This document shows, in pieces, positions 47,601 through 56,229 of a stretch of DNA of 64,000 nucleotides. The notes below the pieces were generated by a model that did no database searches, was not told the DNA's origin, and saw only the letters and a program-made list of their open reading frames with translations. The stretch is from assembly GCA_041675505.1 (NCBI GenBank), contig JBAYTR010000015.1:1-64000 (forward strand), in the 5' to 3' direction. Origin of the DNA: JAGPCK01 sp041675505. Its GTDB lineage: Bacteria; Bacteroidota; Bacteroidia; UKL13-3. The position numbers were made by a program, and so were the translations under genes. Position 1 is the first letter of the stretch. Each line of letters opens with the position of its first letter.

Positions 47601-49152
47601 AGGAGCAACACCATCGGGTGGGATGTGGAATGCTGAAATTCTTTCGCCTCCGGTTACAGGATTGGATACCAATGGAATTTTTGACCCATCAAAGGCAACA
47701 CGATTAGGAAAAGGCTTGCCCAATATTCTGAAGTATACTTTCACCAACACATACAACTGCACTGCTGCTGATACCGTTCATCTGGTAGTTTACCCGCTTC
47801 CTGCAACCCGATTGACTGCTCCTGACTCAGCTGTTTGTGAAAACCATGCTCCCGTTGCATTTAACGGTACCCCTAAAGGAGTGGGAGGAGTGTATTACCT
47901 TAATGATAAAAATTTAGGGCCGGCACAGCCATTTTTTGAGTTTGACCCCAACAAACAGAACAATCCGAATGTGTTGGAAGGAATAAATTGGGTGAAGTAT
48001 TATTATACCGATGTGAACGGTTGTAAAAAAGCGGATTCACTCAGAATACGTGTTCAGTTGATGCCTGATGTAACATTGATTTCGCCACCCGGAGCATTGT
48101 GTGAAGGAGATACATTCACTCTTCGAGGAACCATGAGTAAAACAAATTCATTCAGATGGTCAACATCAGGAGATGGTAAATTCACCGGACAGTTTTCTAA
48201 TATTACGGATTCAACTTCAACAGACAGTGTTGTCAATTACACACCCGGAGCAAATGATATTTTCAATCAAGGCTGCTTCGTGAGATTGATATCAACCGAC
48301 AATGGTATATGCCCCGCTGATGTAGAACAAAAGCCGATAAAAATTGAGGTTAAGCCTTCAGGAGACTTTACTGCTATTCAGGAAGGGTGCGAGCCTTTTA
48401 CTACTTTCTTTGACGGGGCGTTCACCGGCTATCAATACATTCGGTGGAATTTCGGAGACCTAACTTCACCTTTGGTGGGGGATGAAGATCCTGTTCATAC
48501 CTACGTGAAGAAGGGCTTGTATGACGTATCGGTTTATCTTCGTTCTCCTGCCGGATGTGAACAAACCATCACTAAACCACAGTTTATAAAAGTGAACCCA
48601 ACACCGGTAGCCTATTTTGAACCCGATAAAAAGAAATCGACTATTGCACTGCCTCGTTTCACGTTCTTTAACAAGAGTACGAATTATACAGAGAAAGACA
48701 GTGTAACCCTGATGTGGAATTTTGGAGACCCCAAGTCGGATGTAGATACTTCAGGTACAAACAATCCAACCTACACCTATGAGCCGTCTATTGGTAAATA
48801 CATAGTTACATTGAACGTAACTACAAATAAAGGTTGCACTTCTGATTACTCAGATACCTTGCTTTTGGAACCTGATATTACTGTATTTGCTCCCAATGCT
48901 TTCAGGCCACAAAGTGCTCAGGACCGTAACCAGAAGTTTTACATTGTGGTTGACGGAGCAATGACCTATCACTTGGATATATTTAACCGTTGGGGAGAAT
49001 TGGTGTTCAGCTCTGATGATCCGGAAGAAGGCTGGGACGGCCGTTATCAGAATATCAACAGCCAGCAAGATGTTTACGTGTGGCAGGTGAATGTAACCAG
49101 CTACAGCGGAAGGCCGTATAAATATTCCGGAACAGTTACCCTGATCAGATAA
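44689..49152 (+). CDS. giant secreted PKD-repeat protein with gliding-motility-type C-terminus
   Basis: A 1487-aa surface or secreted protein. The signal peptide ends near RASHIAGS, then come Cys-rich N-terminal modules, many Ig/PKD-like beta-sandwich repeats with Asp-Thr-Val patterns (LNTVGCTP, VCAGKSVQLSAYA, NLGPDRRICFKDS, VEAGCEPFTTFFDGAFTGYQYIRWNFGD) and, at the end, VFAPNAFRPQS...FNRWGELVFSSDDPEEGWDGRY, the type B T9SS/gliding C-terminal domain. It is exported by the type IX system and may be an adhesin or structural filament. ATG 44689 is preceded five bases away by GGAGG; the TTG at 44677 is rejected. Confidence 0.88.
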   Translation: MKRTLLLTCLLILSTFAVRASHIAGSDMEFQCLGKDTFKVVYRIYRDCRGVPLGNFLPITLNTVGCTPNRMATTNLVKDSVVKLRYLCDDKTTICEGGSFQFGIEEHIFSGIIILSQLFPGGLDSNCCRVKATWTDCCRNGAINNIVNPGTTGFMIDGEINRCIKPCNSSPTFTNKPVAVICTGVPFCMNMGVVDNIDRDSISYEPTTPLNSNGQPVQFIPPYSANMPTQVLGGNASLPYPAGFHVDSVTGNICFTPTATLMTFVLAVKVIEWRKIDGVYVKIGETRRDMQMFAYQCPANASPKIEVNGSTTGPWSFQACVGEALCLSIRALDTDTGPAKYDSTRLSWNRGIPTASFTNSNTPNFQIRWDEAQFCWTPGDQHVSSLPYYFILKAEDDNCEVPATTQRPISIFVRPRPLGNRTYQKISCSKYSLNVQLTNTQNVDSTKVTYEWRVANAGNGTFSLLTSTMYTTKYAEHTFTNGGYFVIRARLVAPPCTTFYFDTVYVDTPVKAIAQPDTFVCAGKSVQLSAYATNGDSPYKYKWTPAGGNDSSLQYSFLPTGNTVCVFEVTDSIGCKAYDTVNVEMKALPNVNLGPDRRICFKDSILFDGGDNNGAGLIRFTWSSPRGTANERMIYAPDSGQYAVEVTDSFNCVNADTALLFINREVKAQAGPDDTLCIYDTDTLRGSGGETYEWHEVSNPSVILSNQALLPLNLLQVGVKAYVLKVGVTYNGVTCYDYDTVFITTRPLPVITFSNRNVKFCLTDSWLNPGTKTGVQPVSNTATGDYGYWTISDATKQNCFEKDSTKQEFGWVKLNCLGVNQAPNPPSWKLVYVFRDRFGCINSDSVDVVILPLPIVWAGIDRVECGNKDSIAIIPYPNFGVGSEWLSPPSPNTNVPNPVLEYLPLTRKHTYYPSRAQQNHYDTLVYKGTDNNGCENTDTAIIYIKPVPEVDAGKLSAVCHFDNPVNLNTVAGATPSGGMWNAEILSPPVTGLDTNGIFDPSKATRLGKGLPNILKYTFTNTYNCTAADTVHLVVYPLPATRLTAPDSAVCENHAPVAFNGTPKGVGGVYYLNDKNLGPAQPFFEFDPNKQNNPNVLEGINWVKYYYTDVNGCKKADSLRIRVQLMPDVTLISPPGALCEGDTFTLRGTMSKTNSFRWSTSGDGKFTGQFSNITDSTSTDSVVNYTPGANDIFNQGCFVRLISTDNGICPADVEQKPIKIEVKPSGDFTAIQEGCEPFTTFFDGAFTGYQYIRWNFGDLTSPLVGDEDPVHTYVKKGLYDVSVYLRSPAGCEQTITKPQFIKVNPTPVAYFEPDKKKSTIALPRFTFFNKSTNYTEKDSVTLMWNFGDPKSDVDTSGTNNPTYTYEPSIGKYIVTLNVTTNKGCTSDYSDTLLLEPDITVFAPNAFRPQSAQDRNQKFYIVVDGAMTYHLDIFNRWGELVFSSDDPEEGWDGRYQNINSQQDVYVWQVNVTSYSGRPYKYSGTVTLIR

Positions 49153-49174
49153 AATAATGTACGTGTAATAAGTG

Positions 49175-49210
49175 AATAAGACGAGGTAATTTATCTCGTC
49201 TTATTTTTTT
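49175..49210 (+). terminator. intrinsic terminator after the giant PKD protein
   Basis: A perfect 11-base stem (49175-49185 with 49195-49205, nine-base loop) ends in a run of T to 49210. It separates the giant gene from the M28 peptidase. Confidence 0.88.
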
Positions 49211-49221
49211 ATACTTGAAGC

Positions 49222-50613
49222 ATGAAATCAGCTAATCGGGTAAAACCAATTTTTCTATTATCACTTTTTCTCAGTGTATTTGCGGCACCCATTTATGCGC
49301 AGCAGCATAATGATTCACTTGTGGTGAAGCAACTGTTTAATGAAGCACTAAATAAAGGTAAAGCATACGAAAACCTCAGGTATTTATGTAAAAATATCGG
49401 GCACCGCTTGAGTGGTAGCGCAAATGCACAAGCTGCTGTTGAATACACCAAACGATTAATGACAGAGTATGGGTTTGATAAAGTATACCTGCAACCTGTT
49501 TCAGTTCCTAAGTGGGTAAGAGGTGAAAAAGAACAAGCCAAAGCGATACTTTCAAACGGGAAAAGTGTACCCTTGAGAATACTTGCCTTAGGCAATTCAA
49601 AGGGCACCGGACCAGAGGGAGTCAAAGCACAGGTTGTAGAAGTAAAAACACTTAAGCAGTTGGATTCGTTGGGTGAAAAAGAGATTAAGGGCAAGATTGT
49701 ATTTTTTAACCGACCAATGAATCCTTCTTTCATTACTACTTTTGAGGCGTATGGAGATGCAGTTGACCAACGCTCTATAGGGGCGAGTATGGCGGCAAAG
49801 TACGGTGCTGTTGCGGTAATCGTAAGGTCCATGACTCTTGCTCATGATACTTTTCCGCACACGGGGGCATTGCGGTACATTGATTCCCTGCCTCAAATTC
49901 CTGCAGTTGCTATCAGCACAAATGATGCGGATGTTCTAAGCATTTTTGTTAAAAAGGATAAAGGAGTGGAGGTGTATTACAAAACACTTTGCGAAATGCA
50001 GGGCGAGGTAATGTCATACAACGTGGTGGGAGAAATAAAGGGAAGCAAATACCCCGAAGAAGTCATAGCAGTTGGCGGTCACCTCGACTCTTGGGATGTG
50101 GGAGAAGGGGCACATGATGACGGAGCCGGCTGTATACAATCAATTGAAGCATTGCGCCTATTCAGGTCGCTGGGTATAAAACCTGCGCGCACTATAAGGT
50201 GTGTTATGTTTATGAACGAGGAAAATGGTTTAAGGGGTGGTAAGGCATACGATGAGCAAACCAAGGGAGAAAAGCATATTGCGGCAATTGAATCAGACCG
50301 AGGAGGGTTCACACCCAGAGGATTTTCAATTGATACGGATAATGCAGCGCACGTTCAAAAGATTAAAAGCTGGAAACAAACACTGAGTGCTTTTGGTTTA
50401 GATAAAATAGAAGCAGGAGGGGGAGGAGCCGATATAAGTTTTCTGAAGCAACGCGGGTGCACATTAATTGGTTTTGTTCCTGACTCGCAACGGTATTTTG
50501 ATTTTCATCATGCGTCAACAGATGTATTTGAAGCAGTAAACAAAAGAGAACTGGAGATGGGCGCTGCCTCAATGGCTGCGCTTATCTGGTTACTTAGCGA
50601 GAACGGGCTCTAA
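49222..50613 (+). CDS. M28 family metallopeptidase
   Basis: This 463-aa zinc aminopeptidase has a signal peptide (ending near IYAQQ), a PA-like insert (~130-220) and the M28 metal ligands in order: GGHLDSWDVG, HDDGAG, MNEENGLRGG, ESDRGG and DFHHASTD. Related proteins are plasma glutamate carboxypeptidase-like (M28B/PGCP). It probably acts in the periplasm on oligopeptides. It ends overlapping the converging response regulator by 24 bases. Substrate is unknown. Confidence 0.85.
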   Translation: MKSANRVKPIFLLSLFLSVFAAPIYAQQHNDSLVVKQLFNEALNKGKAYENLRYLCKNIGHRLSGSANAQAAVEYTKRLMTEYGFDKVYLQPVSVPKWVRGEKEQAKAILSNGKSVPLRILALGNSKGTGPEGVKAQVVEVKTLKQLDSLGEKEIKGKIVFFNRPMNPSFITTFEAYGDAVDQRSIGASMAAKYGAVAVIVRSMTLAHDTFPHTGALRYIDSLPQIPAVAISTNDADVLSIFVKKDKGVEVYYKTLCEMQGEVMSYNVVGEIKGSKYPEEVIAVGGHLDSWDVGEGAHDDGAGCIQSIEALRLFRSLGIKPARTIRCVMFMNEENGLRGGKAYDEQTKGEKHIAAIESDRGGFTPRGFSIDTDNAAHVQKIKSWKQTLSAFGLDKIEAGGGGADISFLKQRGCTLIGFVPDSQRYFDFHHASTDVFEAVNKRELEMGAASMAALIWLLSENGL

Positions 50614-50994
50614 TTTTGATTGCAGCGTATTCATATTTAAAGGCTTCGATAACATAGCCTCAATGTTCTTAATGTTGGCAGCATTTAGTTTATCTTCCAA
50701 ATCAATGGAAGAGGAGAGTATAAATATTTTACTTTTCTCCACAAAAGCAGGGTTTTGAAGCGTAAGTTTTTCAGCCAGTTCAAACCCGTTCATGTCAGGA
50801 ATTTGCAAATCAATCAGGAATATTACATCAGTTAGTTTTTCCTTGTTTGTTTTGATGAACTCAAGCGTAGGTTGTGATTCTGTAAACGTGTAAACATCTT
50901 TGCACAGTTCCGACAGTTCAATGAAACGCTTGTTAATCAAAAGATCTATATCACTGTCATCTACAAGAACGAAGGTGTATTTTTGTGTTCCCAT
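50590..50994 (-). CDS. stand-alone response regulator receiver
   Basis: A 134-aa single-domain receiver. The acidic pair is VDDSDID (Asp12, Asp13), the phosphoacceptor is Asp62 in FLIDLQIPDMNG, and SSSID plus KPLN carry the Ser/Thr and Lys. It has no output domain, so it acts in a phosphorelay or by protein binding. It follows the REC-histidine kinase gene by 8 bases and is the last gene of the ThiF/GNAT signalling operon. Confidence 0.85.
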   Translation of the reverse strand: MGTQKYTFVLVDDSDIDLLINKRFIELSELCKDVYTFTESQPTLEFIKTNKEKLTDVIFLIDLQIPDMNGFELAEKLTLQNPAFVEKSKIFILSSSIDLEDKLNAANIKNIEAMLSKPLNMNTLQSKLEPVLAK

Positions 50995-51002
50995 GTATTG
51001 TG

Positions 51003-52085
51003 TTAATCTAATGCAGGAATTAATATTTTAAAGGTTGTCCCCATGGTTTGATTTGATTCAACATCTATACTGCCTTTCAGTTTAGTTACGGCTTCTTTTA
51101 CAATATATAAACCAATTCCTGAGCCGCTGTTGGGGTTATTTCCTCTGAAAAACATTTTAAATATATTGTCTTTTTCTCCATCCTTCAGGCCGATACCGTT
51201 ATCTGATATAACGATGCTACATTCTTTTGAAGTGCAGGTAATATTTACATCAATAGTACTTTTCACTTTGTCCTTATCGTGGTACTTTACAGCATTGGAT
51301 ATAATATTACTGAGAATAATGCGGAGTTTGATGGGGTCTGATTTAAAGTTCGATACCTGATTGATATGAATATTGAAATCAATTTTGCTGAAACCCGGCA
51401 TAAAGTTGAGTGATTCAGTAATATCTCCTATGAGTTTATTAAAGTCAATAGCACCAATATGAAAATCACTACGGGAGTTTTTATAATAATCAATAATACT
51501 CAGAATAAACTTGTCAAGTTTGTGAACTGACTGCTCAATGAGTTTAAGGTACTGGTTGCTGTTTCCTGTTTCTAATTCTGATAACTGCACAATTCCGAGT
51601 ATGGACATAAGCGGTGCGCGTAAATCATGCGAAGCACTGTAAACAAATTTATCCAGCTCATCGTATGCTTTTTGTAGCTCAGTATTTCTTTCCCTTAATT
51701 CTTTCCGGGTTTTGTAAATATCATAAGCATTTTCAATGGCAGTTCTTACATAACCATTATCCCAGGGTTTATCAATAAAGCGGAATACTTCTCCTTTGTT
51801 GATGGAGTCAATAGCGGCATTTATATCACTGTACCCGGTGATAAGTATTCTTAGCGGCTCTGAGTACTGGTGACGTATTTTCTCAAAAAACTGCACACCC
51901 GTCATTACCGGCATACGTTGATCTGCCAGAACTATATGAATTTCATGTTTTGCAAGAATTTCTTCAGCTTCTGCAACAGAGGTTGTGGTGTAGATATTAT
52001 ACTCTTTGCGGTATTCCGCCTTAAAGCCGTTAAGGTTTGCCTCCTCATCGTCAATATAAAGAAGATTGATATGCGGTTTTGGCAT
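51003..52085 (-). CDS. hybrid REC - histidine kinase
   Basis: This 360-aa protein starts with a receiver (phosphoacceptor Asp55 in LADQRMPVMTGVQFF, ITGYSDI, KPWD) and continues through a coiled coil to a HisKA domain (His153 in SASHDLRAPLMS) and an HATPase_c domain (N-box in ISNAVKYHDK, SDNGIGL, GIGLYIVKEA). It has no TM segment, so it is soluble and takes its input from a phosphotransfer or partner. It lies between the 7TM kinase and the small receiver. The receiver closely resembles that of the divergent regulator at 56.2 kb. Confidence 0.88.
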   Translation of the reverse strand: MPKPHINLLYIDDEEANLNGFKAEYRKEYNIYTTTSVAEAEEILAKHEIHIVLADQRMPVMTGVQFFEKIRHQYSEPLRILITGYSDINAAIDSINKGEVFRFIDKPWDNGYVRTAIENAYDIYKTRKELRERNTELQKAYDELDKFVYSASHDLRAPLMSILGIVQLSELETGNSNQYLKLIEQSVHKLDKFILSIIDYYKNSRSDFHIGAIDFNKLIGDITESLNFMPGFSKIDFNIHINQVSNFKSDPIKLRIILSNIISNAVKYHDKDKVKSTIDVNITCTSKECSIVISDNGIGLKDGEKDNIFKMFFRGNNPNSGSGIGLYIVKEAVTKLKGSIDVESNQTMGTTFKILIPALD

Positions 52086-52099
52086 GGTGAAAGGTAATA

Positions 52100-54259
52100 T
52101 TATTTGAGCAATTTAGGAAGTTTTATAACAAATTCAGCACCTTCGCCCGGAGAAGAGTTTACCTGTATGCTTCCCTTGTGCATTTCAATAATCTTGTACA
52201 CAATAGATAAGCCCAGCCCGGTACCTTCTCCCACTTCTTTGGTAGTAAAGAAGGGGTCAAACATGTTGGACTTTACCTCATCGGTCATGCCCATGCCGGT
52301 ATCAGCAATTTTCACTACCACCATATCGTTCTCGAAAGAAGTGCTTACCGTTATTTTTCCATGCCCGTCTTTAAAATTTCGTATGGCATATATACTGTTA
52401 TTGAGCAGGTTCATAAAAACCTGGTTGAGCTTGCCCGGATAACATTCTATATCAGGAAGACTACCCAATACTTTTTCAATTTTTACTTTATCTCCCAGCT
52501 GGTTGTTAAGCAATATGAGTGTGGAAAGAATGCCTTCATTAATGTTGGCGTGTTTTATCTCCGCTTCATCAAGTCGGGAGAAGTTCTTGAGGCCCTTTAC
52601 AATTTCCACAGTTCTGGATGCGCCCTCTTCCATTCCTTTGAGCAGCATTTCAATTTCTTTGCGTATATAATCGTAATCAATTTCTTCTTTGAACTGCTTA
52701 ATGTTGGTCATTAGAGATTTGATTTCATCTGCGGTGAAATTCTCTTGAAGCAGATCATATTTTTCCAGAATGGCAATGAGGTCGTCCACATCCCTTCTTA
52801 ACGGACGGATGTTGGAGCTCACAAAGTTGATGGGATTATTTATTTCATGTGCAATACCCGCTGTAAGTTGTCCAAGCGAGGCCATTTTTTCTGCATCTAC
52901 CAGTTGTGTTTGTGCGTCTTTTAATTGCGTAAGTGCGTTGCTTAAATCAGTGTTCGTTTCCTGAAGTTCAAGGGTTCTTTCCTCTACTTTTTGTTCCAGA
53001 ATAATGTTTTGTTCGCGCACTATACGCTCATTTTCCCTTAGCGCCATCAAGGCCTCTTCTTGCGATTTTTCTTTTTCTATCTTCAGAATATTGATTCTGT
53101 CAGCAAGTGCAATGGAGAGCAAAATGGCCTCAATAGCAGAGCCAAACTGGATGGACGATGAGGTGATGTTATTAAAAGGCAATACACCCACATCCTTTAA
53201 CACAAAAACAACAATACTCAGCAGAAAAGCCGACCAGGCAATAATGAAGAAAAGTGCCGGACGAGAATTAAATTTGATTCTCACATATATGGCAGCAAAG
53301 AGCATGGCAAATGTTAGTCCCAGAGCAAAAAGGTTGAGCAGGTTATAGGCAATGTGTTTTTGTTCGCCCAGCCCCACAAAAAGCGGAATAAAATAGAGCA
53401 CGCAAAACGTAAGTAACAGCTTATTGATTTTTGGCGTGAGGTTTTTTATATCCAGAAATTCGCGAAGAAATCCGATAGAGGTGAATGCCGTGAGACAAGA
53501 GAAAAGGAACATGCTGTACTTTTCAAAAGCAGGCCACTCAGGCCACAGGTATTTGAAGCCGTACCCTTTTATACTTATTTGTGTCAATGCAACGGAAAGA
53601 ATGTACACGATATAAAAGAAATAGATGCGATCTCGTACACTAAAAAGGAGAAAGAGGTTATAAAGAAAAATCACCAACATTATGCCGGCATATAATCCAA
53701 AACCCATGTCATCAACCAATCCGGCTTTATAACCTGCCTTGGCAGACCCGAAATAGACGGGTACCTGCATTTCACTATAGGAGTTGAGCAGTAAATAGCA
53801 CTCAAACACAGTTGGGGTGTCAGTCACGGGCAAATCAAAGACATAGTTCGGGTTATCGTACGTTCTTTGGCTGTAGAAATTATTTTTGCTGATAGTAGTT
53901 GCGGAAAACGGATTGCCTGCTGAACGAGTATAGAATGTAATATTTTCCAGCATGGGGTTGGCAACATTTATCACCATTCTGTTTTGCGCGCTGTTGCTGG
54001 CCATAAACTTCACCCACAGGTTAAAAGTTGAAACCTGCTCATGTGGTATTTCCGTTTTAATTTCTTTAAAACTTTGCCCGTTCTTACTTACTGCTTCAAT
54101 GTCGAGCAGGTTTGTTGTATCCTGAAATACCAGCAAATGATTTTTGTTCAATAGAATAAACGGATCATTGGCAGCAACAGAGACAATATCGGTTTGAGAA
54201 AAAACAAAAAATGAAGTAAGACTGAATACTAATGCAAAGTAGAGTTTAAGTGTTTTCAT
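52100..54259 (-). CDS. 7TMR-DISM sensor histidine kinase
   Basis: A 719-aa kinase: signal peptide (1-21), a periplasmic DISM-extracellular (jelly-roll) domain (~30-175), about seven TM helices (~185-390), a coiled coil with KVEERTLELQETNTDLS, a HisKA (His471 in AGIAHEINNPINF) and HATPase_c (DTGMGM, GTGLGLSIVYK). DISM receptors bind small ligands, often carbohydrates or lipids, in the periplasm. It is 6 bases from the GNAT-like gene and 14 from the hybrid kinase, so all are one operon. The ligand is unknown. Confidence 0.9.
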   Translation of the reverse strand: MKTLKLYFALVFSLTSFFVFSQTDIVSVAANDPFILLNKNHLLVFQDTTNLLDIEAVSKNGQSFKEIKTEIPHEQVSTFNLWVKFMASNSAQNRMVINVANPMLENITFYTRSAGNPFSATTISKNNFYSQRTYDNPNYVFDLPVTDTPTVFECYLLLNSYSEMQVPVYFGSAKAGYKAGLVDDMGFGLYAGIMLVIFLYNLFLLFSVRDRIYFFYIVYILSVALTQISIKGYGFKYLWPEWPAFEKYSMFLFSCLTAFTSIGFLREFLDIKNLTPKINKLLLTFCVLYFIPLFVGLGEQKHIAYNLLNLFALGLTFAMLFAAIYVRIKFNSRPALFFIIAWSAFLLSIVVFVLKDVGVLPFNNITSSSIQFGSAIEAILLSIALADRINILKIEKEKSQEEALMALRENERIVREQNIILEQKVEERTLELQETNTDLSNALTQLKDAQTQLVDAEKMASLGQLTAGIAHEINNPINFVSSNIRPLRRDVDDLIAILEKYDLLQENFTADEIKSLMTNIKQFKEEIDYDYIRKEIEMLLKGMEEGASRTVEIVKGLKNFSRLDEAEIKHANINEGILSTLILLNNQLGDKVKIEKVLGSLPDIECYPGKLNQVFMNLLNNSIYAIRNFKDGHGKITVSTSFENDMVVVKIADTGMGMTDEVKSNMFDPFFTTKEVGEGTGLGLSIVYKIIEMHKGSIQVNSSPGEGAEFVIKLPKLLK

Positions 54260-54265
54260 ACAGTT

Positions 54266-54988
54266 TTATTTTGCAGCGGCTCTTTTTAAAGTGAGATCAA
54301 TATTTACACAGGCCTTTCCCTTTGGTCCTTCAGCAAATATCTGTTGTATCGGTTTATTCAGCAAATTCACCACCTCTTGCCGCTGTTCTTCCGCTGCAGT
54401 GCTTAATAAAGGCACATCATTTATAACCAGCGAGGTGGCCACCAGGTCAAGTTTCGGGTAATAGAATGTACCCTCTTTACCTATAGAAGTTTCAATCACA
54501 AATCCATAGGTTTTGGCCATAGCCACAGTGTAGGGCGCACATAAAACAAACAGGGAGCCCATGTCAAGCATTCGTGCCAAAGTTACTCCCATGCGGGTAA
54601 GTAAAATGCTCAAGCCATGGCCGGCTATGTCTTTGGAGTTCCATAGTCCGCATAATTCTCCGGTTTTATTTTTGGCATATTCTGCCACCAGCGGGTATAT
54701 CTTGGTATCTACTATTCCTATGGCTTCTTCAATAGGTAAGGGTTGGGTGTCATTGGCAATATGTACTCTCTCCCCACCATAAGTATGTTTTCCATCTTCA
54801 GATTCTACTATGATAACAAAAACTCCCGGATTATAAAACCAGTCGTTTTTTGCTGAGGTAACTTTGGTTACGCCATAGTCACGTAAAACATTCGCATGTC
54901 CTTCCGCAAAACGCCTGCACGATTCAACATCATCAGGTGCTCTGAATACTCTTACGCGTATGTTTTTTTCCCTTTTCTGATCTTTCAA
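54266..54988 (-). CDS. GNAT-like acyltransferase (FeeM/autoinducer-synthase-like?)
   Basis: A 240-aa protein that reads like a GNAT fold: a strand with RVFRAPDDVESCRRFAEG, a central VFVIIVESEDGKHTYGGERVH, the helix GHGLSILLTRMGVTLARMLDMG, then VAMAKTYGFVIE, the usual GNAT end. FeeM-type N-acyl amino acid or LuxI-type synthases share this arrangement, but I do not see their diagnostic residues with certainty. The start is TTG 54988, overlapping the ThiF stop as TTGA, so its translation is coupled to ThiF. It is followed by the 7TM kinase. Enzyme activity and substrates are unknown. Confidence 0.55.
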   Translation of the reverse strand: MKDQKREKNIRVRVFRAPDDVESCRRFAEGHANVLRDYGVTKVTSAKNDWFYNPGVFVIIVESEDGKHTYGGERVHIANDTQPLPIEEAIGIVDTKIYPLVAEYAKNKTGELCGLWNSKDIAGHGLSILLTRMGVTLARMLDMGSLFVLCAPYTVAMAKTYGFVIETSIGKEGTFYYPKLDLVATSLVINDVPLLSTAAEEQRQEVVNLLNKPIQQIFAEGPKGKACVNIDLTLKRAAAK

Positions 54989-56121
54989 TGGCGATTTTGT
55001 TTGATGGCTAGGTCAATATCAAAATATAATCTGCCAGACAGTGTTGCTTGTTTTAAAAGTATTTGCCTGCACGCTTCAGTAGTTATTGCTCCTCCGAGGA
55101 ATACTGCTGAAGAAAGCTGAGGCCAGGAAACAATAGTTTTACCGTATTCCTTCATGGAGAATTTTAATCTTTCCGAGATATTCTCCGCACTGATTATTTT
55201 CATCACTATCGGAAGTTTTTCCTGTGGTGTGAGGTTGCTCAACTCCTGATAAGAAATATCTCCGACCAAACCATGCAGAACGGGTAATGTATTGTCCAGA
55301 TCAAATCGTTCAATGTCCAGCATTCCGCGGTCATTGGTATCCATTACTACCGGTATTCCATGTTCACGTGCTTTGAGTCTGCACAACAATTTAATATCGA
55401 GGCTATCACATTCATCTACCAATATATCCAATTTTCCCCCGTCACACAAAAACGATTCTATATTGTCTTCGGTAACCCCGTTTTTAAATATTTTGAGTTG
55501 AATAAAGGGGTCCAGCTCTGATATTCTTCTTTGTGCAATAACCCATTTGGGCAGGCCTATTTCATGTATACCGGCCTCCAGTCTGTTCATGTTGCTCAGG
55601 TCGAGCGAATCAAAATCAGCAATTCTGATTTCACTGCACACACGTTCCATGGCCAAACAAACGGCAATGGTCATTCCTACCGATAAGCCAATTACACCTA
55701 TCTTTTTTGATTGCAATTCGACTTGTTCTTCCCGGGTGATTTTATACAGATTTCTGCTGGTTCGCAGCTCCATATATTCTTCCTCATCAAGCAAATGAAC
55801 CAGTTTCTTGCTCCAGGGGTAATATACCCATACCCCATATTCCTGTAGTGAGGTACCTTTAAGAAGGTCTGAAAGAAAATGTTCTTTATTTAATTGAACA
55901 GGAGGAATGTGTGGATTACGAATTCGTTGCAACTCAAAAAGCTGTTCTTCTATAGTGTCATATACTTCGCAATCCGTTACAGATTGAAAGAGTTCTGACA
56001 AGCGAGCCTTGTCCTGTTCCTTGCTCAAACGGAAAAATTGAGGGGTATCCTCAGTAGAAAATACACTATCCTTTGCCGCACCTCTTTTCAGACAGACGGT
56101 AATATCGTCCGACATTTTCAT
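54985..56121 (-). CDS. ThiF/E1-like adenylyltransferase (Rv1355c-like)
   Basis: The 378-aa protein has an N-terminal ~130-residue domain of unknown kind and a ThiF/MoeB/E1 Rossmann domain: GVIGLSVGM at 142-150, ADFDSLDLSNMNR at 168-180 and conserved Lys192. It lacks the CxxC zinc pairs and I see no clear catalytic Cys, so it would adenylate a carboxylate without forming a thioester of the E1-ubiquitin type. The core closely resembles Mycobacterium tuberculosis Rv1355c (MoeY-like), but without its nitroreductase part. It is first in the operon and coupled to the GNAT-like gene by an overlapping TTGA. Start may be 56121 or 56115. Confidence 0.75.
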   Translation of the reverse strand: MKMSDDITVCLKRGAAKDSVFSTEDTPQFFRLSKEQDKARLSELFQSVTDCEVYDTIEEQLFELQRIRNPHIPPVQLNKEHFLSDLLKGTSLQEYGVWVYYPWSKKLVHLLDEEEYMELRTSRNLYKITREEQVELQSKKIGVIGLSVGMTIAVCLAMERVCSEIRIADFDSLDLSNMNRLEAGIHEIGLPKWVIAQRRISELDPFIQLKIFKNGVTEDNIESFLCDGGKLDILVDECDSLDIKLLCRLKAREHGIPVVMDTNDRGMLDIERFDLDNTLPVLHGLVGDISYQELSNLTPQEKLPIVMKIISAENISERLKFSMKEYGKTIVSWPQLSSAVFLGGAITTEACRQILLKQATLSGRLYFDIDLAIKQNRH

Positions 56122-56218
56122 TCGCTTAATTTTTCAGCAAATTAGAAATTATTCGATGAATTATTGTATGAAGGCCATGAATATTTGAAATTTTAGTAAA
56201 AAATTGTTTTAAGACCTT

Positions 56219-56226
56219 TAATTTTG
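56219..56226 (+). promoter_or_regulatory. candidate -7 box (TAATTTTG)
   Basis: A TAnnTTTG match ending four bases before ATG 56230, within the 108-base gap between divergent genes of the signalling locus. No equally good box is seen on the minus strand. Confidence 0.45.
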
Positions 56227-56229
56227 TGT

